NCBI RefSeq assembly: GCF_003971065.1
Contig: NZ_RYDV01000008.1
Location: 124,001-188,000, forward strand
Length of the DNA stretch: 64,000 nucleotides
From: Candidimonas sp. SYP-B2681
Lineage (GTDB): Bacteria > Pseudomonadota > Gammaproteobacteria > Burkholderiales > Burkholderiaceae_B
Direction of reading: 5' to 3'
The translations under genes and the position numbers were made by a program. Shown here one piece after another: positions 1-7,536 of the stretch. The notes below the pieces were generated by a model. That model saw nothing but the letters and a program-made list of their open reading frames with translations. It did no database searches and was not told where the DNA came from. The stretch's first letter is position 1. Every line of letters begins with the position of its first letter.

Positions 1-202
1 TCACGCTGTGGTGCCCGACATGATATTGGTTGATGGCCAGTTTCAGCCGTTTAACCGGGGCGAGCTGCGGATAGCGCGATTCAAGCTGCGCAAGCCATTC
101 TGCACAGGACAGTGCCTGTGCAAGCGGCCACTGTTCTTCGCGCGTTTTTGTCAGTTCGGCGACCTGCGCGAAATACAGAACTTTAATCGTTGTGCCATTC
201 AC
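1..202 (-). CDS. moaD: MoaD, molybdopterin synthase small subunit (3' end beyond window)
   Basis: The reverse strand encodes a protein beginning MNGTTIKVLYFAQVAEL, a typical MoaD beta-grasp N-terminus. MoaD carries the C-terminal thiocarboxylate that donates sulfur to precursor Z in molybdenum cofactor synthesis. About 67 codons are present; the family is about 80-85 residues, so the C-terminal Gly-Gly lies outside the window. The start is a GTG about 8 nt after a strong AGGAGG (211-216) that lies inside moaC. A GTG one codon earlier (205) is possible. The gene overlaps the end of moaC by about 20 nt, so the two are translationally linked. No ATG is available in frame. MoaE would be expected next. 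Confidence 0.85.
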   Translation of the reverse strand, partial: MNGTTIKVLYFAQVAELTKTREEQWPLAQALSCAEWLAQLESRYPQLAPVKRLKLAINQYHVGHHSV

Positions 203-680
203 CACTTTTACCTCCTGATTTGTAGCGCAGGCGTATCTGTTCCAGGATGATGCCCTTGTCGGCCGCCTTGCACATATCGTAGATGGTCAGGGCAGCAATG
301 CTGCATGCCACCATTGCTTCCATCTCGACCCCGGTTTTGTAGTCGCTGCGGCAAGTCGTTCGCACGGTAATGCTGTGGGCGGCGTCATCCGGGAAAAATT
401 CTATTCCCACAAAGCTAAGGGGAAGCGTGTGGCATAAGGGGATAAGCTCGGCGCAACGCTTTGCGGCCAGCACCCCTGCCAGGCGCGCCGTGTTGAGAAC
501 TTCGCCTTTAGCGTTTTCTCGGGCTGACAACAATTGGTAGGCCGAGGCGCTCATGCTTACACGACCCTCTGCAATGGCGGTGCGAAGATTAGAGGCTTTG
601 CCGCTAACGTCGACCATGCGAATTTGGCCAGCTTCGTCAAGGTGGCTAAGTACGCCTTCGTCTTTTGTGGTGTTGCTCAT
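183..680 (-). CDS. moaC: MoaC, cyclic pyranopterin monophosphate synthase
   Basis: MoaC works with MoaA to turn GTP into cyclic pyranopterin monophosphate, the first stable molybdopterin precursor. The 165-residue length fits the family. Visible signatures are LIPLCHTLPL (about 79-88), TGVEMEAM (about 116-123) and LTIYDMCKAADKG (about 131-143), whose Asp135 and Lys138 match the catalytic Asp/Lys pair of the family. It starts with ATG and overlaps moaD at its 3' end, so a moaC-moaD operon is likely. A near-palindrome lies directly before the start codon. A mog-like gene for a later step is 43 kb away at 43881. Confidence 0.95.
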   Translation of the reverse strand: MSNTTKDEGVLSHLDEAGQIRMVDVSGKASNLRTAIAEGRVSMSASAYQLLSARENAKGEVLNTARLAGVLAAKRCAELIPLCHTLPLSFVGIEFFPDDAAHSITVRTTCRSDYKTGVEMEAMVACSIAALTIYDMCKAADKGIILEQIRLRYKSGGKSGEWHND

Positions 681-682
681 TG

Positions 683-722
683 CGATATACCATAGGACCT
701 GATAGTAGTCCTATGATATACG
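683..722. promoter_or_regulatory. Inverted repeat in front of moaC, possible operator
   Basis: CATAGGAC (691-698) and GTCCTATG (708-715) form a perfect 8-bp inverted repeat with a 9-bp spacer. The flanks extend the symmetry imperfectly (CGATATAC on one side, GATATACG on the other). The repeat ends about 11 bp before the moaC start. The ATAT-rich outer arms resemble molybdate-responsive ModE-type sites, but the match is loose. It could instead be an mRNA hairpin occluding the ribosome binding site. Confidence 0.4.
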
Positions 723-770
723 TATTCGCATGCACAGAGCACCAAAAAGCGGAACCGTCACGCGGCGGTG

Positions 771-1166
771 TTAACAGCTGCTCAGGGCTTTTTCAACGTC
801 ATGGTAGGGAATGCTCTTGTCGCGTTGAAAGCCTTGCATGAGCATTGCAAGCCTGCCGTTCTGGCGCAACAGACGCGACGCAACGAGCGTCTTGCCCTCG
901 ACGCGTCCGGTATCAAACAGCGCGTCGAAATCGCTTAATGTGGCGCCGTGTTCGGTGGCGTAACGGGTGAGATGCTTTTGAGTTGTCCTACGGTGGCTAT
1001 CGCAGTCTTGTCTGGTTGCACCGATCGCTTCGGCCGCTCCGTTGGCTGCGCCACACATTAACACCCACTGGTTCAAAGAGATCCTTCGCTCGAGAATCGA
1101 CGCGGCATAGGCGCTTCCGAGCAAGGACATGCCAATAAGCGCACCAGATAATTTGGGCAGTATCAA
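771..1166 (-). CDS. Small secreted protein of unknown function
   Basis: I do not recognise this family. The 131-residue product begins with a signal peptide (MILPKLSGALIGMSLLGSAYAAS, cleavage likely after AYA near residue 21), so it is probably periplasmic. The mature part of about 110 residues has three cysteines (near residues 38, 54 and the C-terminus) and a charged middle region, with no transmembrane segment after the signal. The start appears to be TTG at 1166, since an AGGAGGAG element lies just before it and no ATG precedes the signal peptide. It stands alone between moaC (same strand, upstream-facing) and the divergent peroxiredoxin gene. Confidence 0.6.
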   Translation of the reverse strand: MILPKLSGALIGMSLLGSAYAASILERRISLNQWVLMCGAANGAAEAIGATRQDCDSHRRTTQKHLTRYATEHGATLSDFDALFDTGRVEGKTLVASRLLRQNGRLAMLMQGFQRDKSIPYHDVEKALSSC

Positions 1167-1340
1167 GGTCTCCTCCTGTGTTGTAGTCGTTTATTCAGGC
1201 CGGCATTCATTATTGGCAAAGAATGCCACAGGTCGGGGCGCGATAAGGTTACAAAGTGCATACGAATCAAGACACTTTCGAAATGTACATATTCAAGTGC
1301 GGCATAATTGACTCGTGTCCAGCGTATGATGGCAGTTCCT

Positions 1341-1361
1341 GCGGCGCCGCGTCGGCGCCGC
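1341..1361. repeat. GC-only palindrome in the peroxiredoxin leader
   Basis: GCGGCGCCG (1341-1349) and CGGCGCCGC (1353-1361) are perfect inverted repeats separated by CGT. Each arm also contains the self-complementary GGCGCC. The hairpin ends 30 nt before the ATG of the peroxiredoxin gene, so it probably sits in its 5' untranslated region. No T-tract follows, so it is not a standard terminator. Confidence 0.5.
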
Positions 1362-1391
1362 GCTTCCCGCAAACAATATCGGAGAACGCGT

Positions 1392-1898
1392 ATGTCTATT
1401 CAAATCGGTGATCGTGTACCAGATGGTACTTTGGCTGAATTCATTGAAACGGCCACCGAAACATGTGCCATCGGCCCCAACAATTTCCAGGTGGCAGATC
1501 AGGTCAAGGGCAAGACCATTGCTCTTTTTGCTGTTCCAGGGGCCTTCACACCTACGTGCTCGGCCAAGCATCTGCCCGGCTTTGTTGAACTGGCCGATCA
1601 GTTAAAAGCCAAGGGGGTAGACGAGATCTGGTGCGTTGCCGTGAACGATCCTTTCGTTATGGGTGCGTGGGGCCGTGATCAGCGCGTTGACGGTCGCGTG
1701 CGCATGTTGGCCGACGGAAGTGCTGCCTGGACGAAGCAGTTGGGTCTAGAGCTCGATTTAACCGCGCGAGGCATGGGCGTGCGTTCGCAACGCTATTCCG
1801 CCTTGCTGGTAGACGGTGTCGTGAAGCAGCTGAATGTAGAACAAGGCGGTCAGTTCGAAGTGAGCGACGCCAAGACGATATTGAATCAAGTAGGATAG
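1392..1898 (+). CDS. Prx5-type peroxiredoxin
   Basis: This thiol peroxidase of the Prx5/hybrid AhpC-TSA family reduces H2O2 and alkyl hydroperoxides. The peroxidatic cysteine is Cys56 in AVPGAFTPTCSAKHLPGF, the classic PxxxTxxC motif. The length of 168 residues is normal for the family and there is no C-terminal glutaredoxin domain. The frame is open for 28 more codons upstream, but those are Arg-rich and translate the GC palindrome. I therefore chose ATG 1392, which has GGAGA about 7 nt upstream. The MFS gene follows after 22 bp on the same strand. Confidence 0.93.
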   Translation: MSIQIGDRVPDGTLAEFIETATETCAIGPNNFQVADQVKGKTIALFAVPGAFTPTCSAKHLPGFVELADQLKAKGVDEIWCVAVNDPFVMGAWGRDQRVDGRVRMLADGSAAWTKQLGLELDLTARGMGVRSQRYSALLVDGVVKQLNVEQGGQFEVSDAKTILNQVG

Positions 1899-1920
1899 TT
1901 GTACGGAGCCCCGATTTCAC

Positions 1921-3225
1921 ATGGTAAAGATGGTCGCTGCATTTTCCTCACTTTATCTGGCGACGTTGCTGTTGTTGGTCGGGTCGGGGCTCTTTAATAC
2001 TTATCTTAGTCTACGGTTAACGGCCGAATCAGTATCAGAGGTCTGGATTGGCGCACTGATCGCCGTCTACTACTTGGGCCTGGTATTTGGTGCCCGTATC
2101 GGTCATAAATTGATCATTCGGGTGGGCCATATACGTGCGTACTCGGCGACCGGCGCTATCGTTGTTATTACGGTTCTTGCTCTGGCGCTGGTGGACAATT
2201 TATGGGTCTGGCTGGCGTTTCGTTTTGCGGCGGGTATTGCCATGGTGACGCAGTTCATGGCGCTGGAAAGTTGGCTTAACGAACAGACCGAAAATCATCA
2301 ACGTGGCCGAGTCTTCGGCTTCTATATGGTCAGTTCCAGTCTCGGAACGGTGTTGGGCCAGCTCGCGCTTACCTTGTTTCCTACCCTGAATTACCAGCCA
2401 CTTATCTTTGTGGCGATATGTTCGGCATTGTGCCTGGTGCCCGTCGCCATGACACGGCTTTCTCATCCTGCTGTGCAAGTGCCCGCGCCCATCCATATTA
2501 AATACTATGTGTCCCGAGTACCGTTATCGTTGACGGTGCTCTTCGTCGCCGGAACCATTATTGGTGCGTTTTACGGTCTGGCGCCGGTCTACGCCATAAA
2601 GCAGGGCCTATCCAGCGACCAGGTCGCCGTCTTCCTGGCTGCTGCCGTGGCATCGGGACTGCTTTTTCAGTGGCCCGTGGGGTGGCTTGCCGATCGCATC
2701 GACCGAGTACGGCTGATACGAGTCAGTGCGCTGGTGCTTACCTTGATTTCGATTCCCTTATGGGGATGGTGGACCTTCCCTTTCTGGGCCTTATTGCTGT
2801 TCTCTTGCGCATTTGGGATTCTCCAGTTCACCCTTTACCCGCTGGGGGCGGCGTTTGCCAACGATAACGTCGACCCTGAGCGACGCGTGGGCTTAAGCGC
2901 TATTTTGTATATGGTCTATGGCTTGGGCGCCTGCGTGGGCCCCTTGATCGCCGGCCTGTTGATGCGTGAACTGAATCCAAGCGTTTATTTTGTTTTCGTA
3001 TCGGCTTGTGCCGCCATACTGGTGATATTTGTTCGTCCGCAGAGCGTCAGCGGCGTCAATCTTAGCGAAGATGCCCCGACGCATTTTGTGCCGATGTCCG
3101 ACAGTTTGCAGGCGTCCAATGTGGTCGCTGCCCTGGATCCGCGTGTGGATCTGGAAAGCGACCTGTCGTTCGAATCGGTCGATGAACCGGCCCCCCAAGA
3201 TGACGAGGTAGTGCCGGCGTCGTAG
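1921..3225 (+). CDS. MFS transporter, YcaD-like
   Basis: A 434-residue inner-membrane major facilitator protein with about 12 predicted membrane segments. The first half carries the loop YLGLVFGARIGHKLIIRVGH and the charged motif RGRVFGFYMVSSSLG. The second half has WPVGWLADRIDRVRLI after TM8, a typical MFS motif A-like loop. The layout resembles the YcaD/UMF1-like group, but the substrate cannot be read from sequence. Residues from about 380 form a non-membrane acidic tail rich in Asp, Glu and Ser, longer than usual. ATG 1921 is used here; ATG 1930 is an alternative. It may be cotranscribed with the peroxiredoxin gene. Confidence 0.85.
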   Translation: MVKMVAAFSSLYLATLLLLVGSGLFNTYLSLRLTAESVSEVWIGALIAVYYLGLVFGARIGHKLIIRVGHIRAYSATGAIVVITVLALALVDNLWVWLAFRFAAGIAMVTQFMALESWLNEQTENHQRGRVFGFYMVSSSLGTVLGQLALTLFPTLNYQPLIFVAICSALCLVPVAMTRLSHPAVQVPAPIHIKYYVSRVPLSLTVLFVAGTIIGAFYGLAPVYAIKQGLSSDQVAVFLAAAVASGLLFQWPVGWLADRIDRVRLIRVSALVLTLISIPLWGWWTFPFWALLLFSCAFGILQFTLYPLGAAFANDNVDPERRVGLSAILYMVYGLGACVGPLIAGLLMRELNPSVYFVFVSACAAILVIFVRPQSVSGVNLSEDAPTHFVPMSDSLQASNVVAALDPRVDLESDLSFESVDEPAPQDDEVVPAS

Positions 3226-3241
3226 GTACTGTCGTTTATTT

Positions 3242-4090
3242 TTATTTGGGGATAAGCAGGACGATTGCCGTAATGGCAAGGACGATGCCTAACACATTGG
3301 TCCACAGCAGCTTTTCTTTAAAGAGTCCCGCGCCCACCAGGGTACCCAGGGATATTACGCCAATATTCATGGCCGAAAAGACAAGCGTGGGGTTCTGCGG
3401 AAATACCTGATGCGCACGAATGTAAAAGTAGATGTTGCCGAAATTCAGTGTGCCCAATACCAGCCCGGCAATAATATTACGTTTTGCCCAAACGCTGCGC
3501 CGTGCGATTAGATATAAGAATATCAGCACGCCGGCCAAGGTGAAGGCGACAAAAAGGCTGCTTGAAAAAGCCGCGCCGCTTTTTGACAATTGCTTGAACA
3601 AAACGTCTATAGCGCCATACCCGGTCCAAACAGACAATAGTAGCAATACCGTGCTGCGGGTATCGTTGCCTGCTTCGGCTTGCCTTGGACGAATCAAAAG
3701 ACAGATCAACGCGACGATTGCCACGCCGATTCCAGCAAGTTTATTAAGCGACAAGGTTTCGCCGAACAGTACAAACGCCGCCAGCAACGGGATAAACAGG
3801 GAAAGTCGCTGCGCCGCATCGCTTAACACAATGCCTGCATGGCGAACCGCCCCGGCCATAGCCAGAAAGATAGTCGGTAGCATCACCCCAAGGGCGATCA
3901 AGATCCACCATGGCGTAGCAGGAGTCAACAGGGACGCCGGATGGGGTTGGAAAATAACTAGGCACAGGCTGGCCGCGACCACATAATTGACGGCGATGGC
4001 TTGATCAATCTGTATGTTTCTGCGACGGGCCATCTTAAGCAGAATTGACACCGCAACGCTACAGGCCACACTGGCAATCAGGGTATACAT
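3242..4090 (-). CDS. EamA/DMT-family transporter
   Basis: The 282-residue protein is almost entirely hydrophobic, with about 10 membrane helices in two repeated EamA halves (about 1-135 and 150-282), the usual layout of drug/metabolite transporters. Substrates of this superfamily are mostly small metabolites; nothing here fixes one. The start ATG lies only 11 bp after the bioB stop on the same strand, so the two genes are probably one transcript. A role in export or import of biotin or a precursor is possible on context alone. The 3' end faces the convergent MFS gene across 16 bp. Confidence 0.85.
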   Translation of the reverse strand: MYTLIASVACSVAVSILLKMARRRNIQIDQAIAVNYVVAASLCLVIFQPHPASLLTPATPWWILIALGVMLPTIFLAMAGAVRHAGIVLSDAAQRLSLFIPLLAAFVLFGETLSLNKLAGIGVAIVALICLLIRPRQAEAGNDTRSTVLLLLSVWTGYGAIDVLFKQLSKSGAAFSSSLFVAFTLAGVLIFLYLIARRSVWAKRNIIAGLVLGTLNFGNIYFYIRAHQVFPQNPTLVFSAMNIGVISLGTLVGAGLFKEKLLWTNVLGIVLAITAIVLLIPK

Positions 4091-4101
4091 AAAAGCCTTA
4101 G

Positions 4102-5103
4102 TCAGTGGCTATGGTCGGCAGGCTGGGTCAGGCCCAAGCGGTCAAACAGTGCTTTATCTTTCATTACCTGAGGGTTGCCGGTGGTCAGCAACATGTCGCC
4201 ATAGAATATGGAATTGGCACCCGCCAGGAAGCATAGCGCTTGCAACGCGTCATTCATCTCCTCGCGCCCCGCCGATAAGCGCACGACGGCTTTGGGCATG
4301 GTGATACGGGCTACTGCTATGGTGCGCACGAACTCGAAAGGGTCTACATCCGGTGTATCGCTTAACGGCGTGCCGGCTACCTTCACCAAATTGTTCACCG
4401 GTACGGACTCGGGGTAGGGGGTCAGGTTGGCAAGTTGGGCGATCAGGCCCGCGCGTTCGCGACGCGATTCGCCCAATCCGACAATACCTCCGCAACACAC
4501 GTTGATGCCTGCTTGTCGTACCCGCTCAAGGGTATCCAGGCGATCCTGATAAGTGCGCGTCGAGATAATGCTGCCGTAGAACTCGGGCGAGGTGTCCAGG
4601 TTGTGGTTGTAATAGTCTAGCCCTGCATCCCGAAGTTCTTGCGCCTGTCCGTCTTTGAGCATTCCAAGGGTGACACACGTTTCCAGGCCCAATCCCTTGA
4701 CGGCGGAGATCATTTCCATGACCGCATCAAGCTGGCGGGCGGTGGGTGAACGCCAGGCGGCGCCCATGCAAAAGCGCTGTGCACCACTGGCTTTAGCCTG
4801 TTTGGCCGCTTCCAGAACCTCTTGCAGGGGCATCAGGGCATCCTTCTCGACCGGTGTATCGTAACGCGCTGATTGTGGACAGTAGGAGCAGTCTTCTGGG
4901 CAGCCACCCGTCTTGATGGATAGCAGGCTTGAAAGCTGAACCGTATTCGGTTCGTGATGTTGGCGATGTTCGGCCTGCGCTCTAAGCACGAGGTCCATGA
5001 ACGGCAGTTCGTAAAGTTCTACTATTGCTTGCACGCTCCAGGCGACGGTGGCCTGGGAATCTGTATGACTGCCGGCGTTCCGGCTTACCTGGGTGGTGAG
5101 CAT
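4102..5103 (-). CDS. bioB: Biotin synthase
   Basis: BioB is the radical-SAM enzyme that inserts sulfur into dethiobiotin. Cys68, Cys72 and Cys75 in [16 protein letters not shown] hold the SAM-binding [4Fe-4S] cluster. Further family blocks are [13 protein letters not shown] and the [13 protein letters not shown] stretch that contributes to the second cluster and substrate site. The length of 333 residues is normal. Biotin genes bioA/F/D are not adjacent, so this is an isolated bioB with an EamA transporter behind it. Confidence 0.97.
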   Translation of the reverse strand: MLTTQVSRNAGSHTDSQATVAWSVQAIVELYELPFMDLVLRAQAEHRQHHEPNTVQLSSLLSIKTGGCPEDCSYCPQSARYDTPVEKDALMPLQEVLEAAKQAKASGAQRFCMGAAWRSPTARQLDAVMEMISAVKGLGLETCVTLGMLKDGQAQELRDAGLDYYNHNLDTSPEFYGSIISTRTYQDRLDTLERVRQAGINVCCGGIVGLGESRRERAGLIAQLANLTPYPESVPVNNLVKVAGTPLSDTPDVDPFEFVRTIAVARITMPKAVVRLSAGREEMNDALQALCFLAGANSIFYGDMLLTTGNPQVMKDKALFDRLGLTQPADHSH

Positions 5104-5298
5104 ATCGTTGCTAAGAGGTCAGATGAAGAAGCCGCTTATGATAGGCGCGCCCTAATGGAACGGCAAGGACCGCTTTAGCGCATGATGTAGCGTAGTTGAT
5201 GGAACTTAGCGCTTAAAGGCGGCATAATCTCGCAATTCGCATAAACCAAAGGGTAAGGGCTGGCTTATTGGCCGCTGGTGTGACATTGTGCCTAAATG

Positions 5299-5733
5299 TT
5301 ACATGCGCACGTGGGTCCAGACCAATTCAGGTTTAGCGCATTCGTCCGAAAATACAAATGCCAGTTGTCTGAATCGTTGCGCCAGATTTTTCGCCTGCTC
5401 GCGGCTAAGTCCCAGCACGACCCAAGTCGGTTCCGCGGGCCCGTCTCCGTTTGCTGCCCGGTTTTGTCCAGAGAAGCAGGGCGCCCCAAGTTTATGGATT
5501 TCTTCGAATAACGCTTGTTGAGCGTGCCGGTTCTGATCGATGTCGCCGGTCTTGGCATCGGGGTTGTAGGCGGTCAGGATAGAGACCGTGTTTTTTCCGT
5601 AATCCGCCATCAGGCTGGCCAGCGCGTCGCAGCGTTTTCCGATGTGCGCGGTAAAGTGATTGCCGGGCGCAAATACGTTGTAATGGGCGTGCTGGAATGC
5701 GTTGATAATGGAACGGGGTACCGTTGCGGGCAT
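5299..5733 (-). CDS. DUF3293-domain protein
   Basis: About 144 residues. The block SILTAYNPDAKTGDIDQNRHAQQAL, followed by W-V-V-L-G-L and a late QLAFVF, matches the DUF3293 pattern as I know it (an Asn-Pro after 'TA', then an Asn-Arg pair). Its biochemical function is unknown. The frame is open up to 5919, but that would overlap the divergent Bug gene. ATG 5733 has AAGGA 4-5 nt upstream and begins MPATVPRSIINAF, so I prefer it. No membrane segment or signal is visible. It is divergent from the Bug gene. Confidence 0.7.
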   Translation of the reverse strand: MPATVPRSIINAFQHAHYNVFAPGNHFTAHIGKRCDALASLMADYGKNTVSILTAYNPDAKTGDIDQNRHAQQALFEEIHKLGAPCFSGQNRAANGDGPAEPTWVVLGLSREQAKNLAQRFRQLAFVFSDECAKPELVWTHVRM

Positions 5734-5848
5734 ATATTCCTTGGTAACAAAACGCCTAAAGCGAATTCTATAGCCTTGGTATAGTAGCGGCCAAGCATAC
5801 CTGCCGGATTTATCCGGCTTAATTAAATCGTTAAACGAGAACACCCAC

Positions 5849-6820
5849 ATGAAATTGCCGCGCTTAGTTAATAGGTCCTTGATTTCGCTGATGTTATGCA
5901 GCATAAGCGGGCTGGCCATGGCCAGCTATCCCGACCGTCCGATTACGCTTATTGTGCCTTTTCCCCCGGGGCAGGCAACCGATATCTTCGCGCGCGAACT
6001 GGCTCAAAAACTCGCCATTGCTGTCAGCCAGCCTGTGGTGGTGGAAAACAAGGCCGGCGCCGGTAGCAATATCGGAATGAAGTATGTCGCCCGCGCGAAG
6101 CCGGACGGGTATACCTTGGTTGTGGGCGGAAGCGCAGCGGCGGTGAATCAGACGCTCTACAAGAACGCCGGTTATTCGCTTACCGATGACTTCATTCCCG
6201 TAAGCGGCATTTTTGCCGTTCCGCTAGTATTTCTTTCAAATCCCAAGTCCGGCATCACGACGCTGAAGCAATTGGTAGAGCAAGCCAAGGCCGATCCGGA
6301 AAAGCTTGCGTACGCCAGTGCGGGCATCGGAGGAACGCAACATCTCTCCGGAGAAATGTTCAAAAGCGCTGCGGATATCTCCATGCAGCATATCCCCTAT
6401 AAGGGTAGCGGTCCGGCTCAGGCCGACTTTCTGGGTAATCATGTGCCGTTGATGGTGGACTCCGTAACGTCGGCCCTACCTCATATCAAGACTGGCGACG
6501 CTATTGCATTGGCCGTAACCACCAGTGAGCGCATTGACCAGCTGCCCGCTGTGCCGACGGTAGCTGAATCCGGGTATCCTGGATTCGAGGCAGTTGGCTG
6601 GGCGGTATTATTGGCGCCTGCGGGCACGCCTGCTGATGTTGTCGAGTTTCTGAACAAACAAGTGGTAGACATACTGAAGTCGCCGTCCGTAAAAGAGACG
6701 TTTCAGAGTCGTGGTGCTCGCGCCATGCCTTTGACTTTGTCCGAAGGAAAAGACTTCATCACTACCGAGGTCGACAAATGGGGTAAGGCGGTAAAGCAGT
6801 CGGGAGCAGCTGTCGATTGA
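5849..6820 (+). CDS. Bug-family tripartite tricarboxylate transporter substrate-binding protein
   Basis: A 323-residue periplasmic receptor with a cleavable signal ([25 protein letters not shown], cleavage near residue 25). It carries the family hallmarks [32 protein letters not shown] and [10 protein letters not shown]. Bug proteins bind carboxylates and feed TctAB-type carriers, or act as orphan receptors. Dozens of orphans are typical of Bordetella relatives. No tctA or tctB is adjacent, so this is an orphan copy with unknown ligand. A hairpin terminator follows. Confidence 0.95.
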   Translation: MKLPRLVNRSLISLMLCSISGLAMASYPDRPITLIVPFPPGQATDIFARELAQKLAIAVSQPVVVENKAGAGSNIGMKYVARAKPDGYTLVVGGSAAAVNQTLYKNAGYSLTDDFIPVSGIFAVPLVFLSNPKSGITTLKQLVEQAKADPEKLAYASAGIGGTQHLSGEMFKSAADISMQHIPYKGSGPAQADFLGNHVPLMVDSVTSALPHIKTGDAIALAVTTSERIDQLPAVPTVAESGYPGFEAVGWAVLLAPAGTPADVVEFLNKQVVDILKSPSVKETFQSRGARAMPLTLSEGKDFITTEVDKWGKAVKQSGAAVD

Positions 6821-6845
6821 AAAGGCAATCCTGACGCGCATGGAT

Positions 6846-6875
6846 CTGCCGGCAGCAAGTCCGGCAGCTTGTTTT
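6846..6875 (+). terminator. Rho-independent terminator after the Bug gene
   Basis: CTGCCGG (6846-6852) and CCGGCAG (6861-6867) form a 7-bp stem with an 8-nt loop, followed by CTTGTTTT. Confidence 0.7.
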
Positions 6876-6961
6876 CTGCTTATATATGCATCGTGGGGAG
6901 GGCTATGAAACATAGCCCCTGACCAGCGGCCATTTTGCCGCATAAGCACGGCGCCAATAAC

Positions 6962-6996
6962 AAAAGCCCTGTAATCGTGAAATTACAGGGCTTTTT
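6962..6996. terminator. Bidirectional terminator after the tRNA cluster
   Basis: A 14-bp perfect stem: AAAAGCCCTGTAAT (6962-6975) and ATTACAGGGCTTTT (6982-6995). A-rich and T-rich ends flank the GC core, so it can act on either strand. It sits 8 bp beyond the 3' end of tRNA-Asp and should end the minus-strand tRNA transcript. Confidence 0.88.
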
Positions 6997-7003
6997 AATC
7001 TTG

Positions 7004-7080
7004 TGGCGGAGCGGACGGGACTCGAACCCGCGACCCCCGGCGTGACAGGCCGGTATTCTAACCAACTGAACTACCGCTCC
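7004..7080 (-). tRNA. tRNA-Asp (GTC)
   Basis: The reverse strand folds as a 77-nt cloverleaf. The acceptor arm is GGAGCGG paired with CCGCTCC, the D-loop contains AGTTGGTT, the anticodon loop is CTGTCAC with anticodon GTC, and the T-loop is GTTCGAGTC. CCA is encoded at 7006-7004. It is the last of three tRNAs on this strand. Confidence 0.97.
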
Positions 7081-7114
7081 GCAGCGGTGTACTACTGTTG
7101 CCAGCAAAAAAGCC

Positions 7115-7190
7115 TGGCGTCCCCAAGGGGATTCGAACCCCTGTACCCACCGTGAAAGGGTGGTGTCCTAGGCCTCTAGACGATGGGGAC
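7115..7190 (-). tRNA. tRNA-Glu (TTC)
   Basis: The reverse strand folds as a 76-nt cloverleaf. The acceptor arm pairs GTCCCCA with TGGGGAC, the anticodon loop is CTTTCAC with anticodon TTC, the T-loop is GTTCGAATC, and CCA is encoded. It lies between tRNA-Ala and tRNA-Asp, probably in one transcript. Confidence 0.97.
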
Positions 7191-7263
7191 CGGACAAAGC
7201 AAGCTGCGCATTATAGCATATAAAACACACAGTTCCTGCTGTACTGCTTTTTCTTCGGTAGAC

Positions 7264-7339
<76 letters not shown>

Positions 7340-7423
7340 GTACTGGCTTGCCTAACGAAGAAGCGAGATTATGCACTATATTTTTTAAGTGTGCAAGTCA
7401 GTCGCGTTCTGGCCTGAGAATAA

Positions 7424-7437
7424 TTGATTTCCATCAA
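7424..7437. promoter_or_regulatory. FNR-type site before the GGDEF-EAL gene
   Basis: TTGATTTCCATCAA matches the FNR/ANR consensus TTGAT-N4-ATCAA at all ten specified positions. A TATAAT at 7463-7468 lies downstream. With a start site near 7475, the box centre falls at about -44, close to the class II activator position. The -35 region is otherwise poor, which is usual for activator-dependent promoters. Confidence 0.6.
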
Positions 7438-7462
7438 GACTATCTTTCTCTCGAGGCGCCAA

Positions 7463-7468
7463 TATAAT
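7463..7468 (+). promoter_or_regulatory. Probable -10 box of the GGDEF-EAL gene
   Basis: A consensus TATAAT lies 69 bp before the ATG at 7537. No good -35 is present at 17 bp; the FNR-type site at 7424-7437 occupies that neighbourhood. Confidence 0.5.
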
Positions 7469-7536
7469 GCCAGTCCCTACACTTTGCACGGCTACGGTTC
7501 CACTGACGTGACTATGAACTCAATTCCCAGAAAATT

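Noticed and set aside
5734-5919. Longer start of the DUF3293 gene
   Set aside because: It would overlap the divergent Bug gene and its leader; the shorter ATG has a ribosome binding site.
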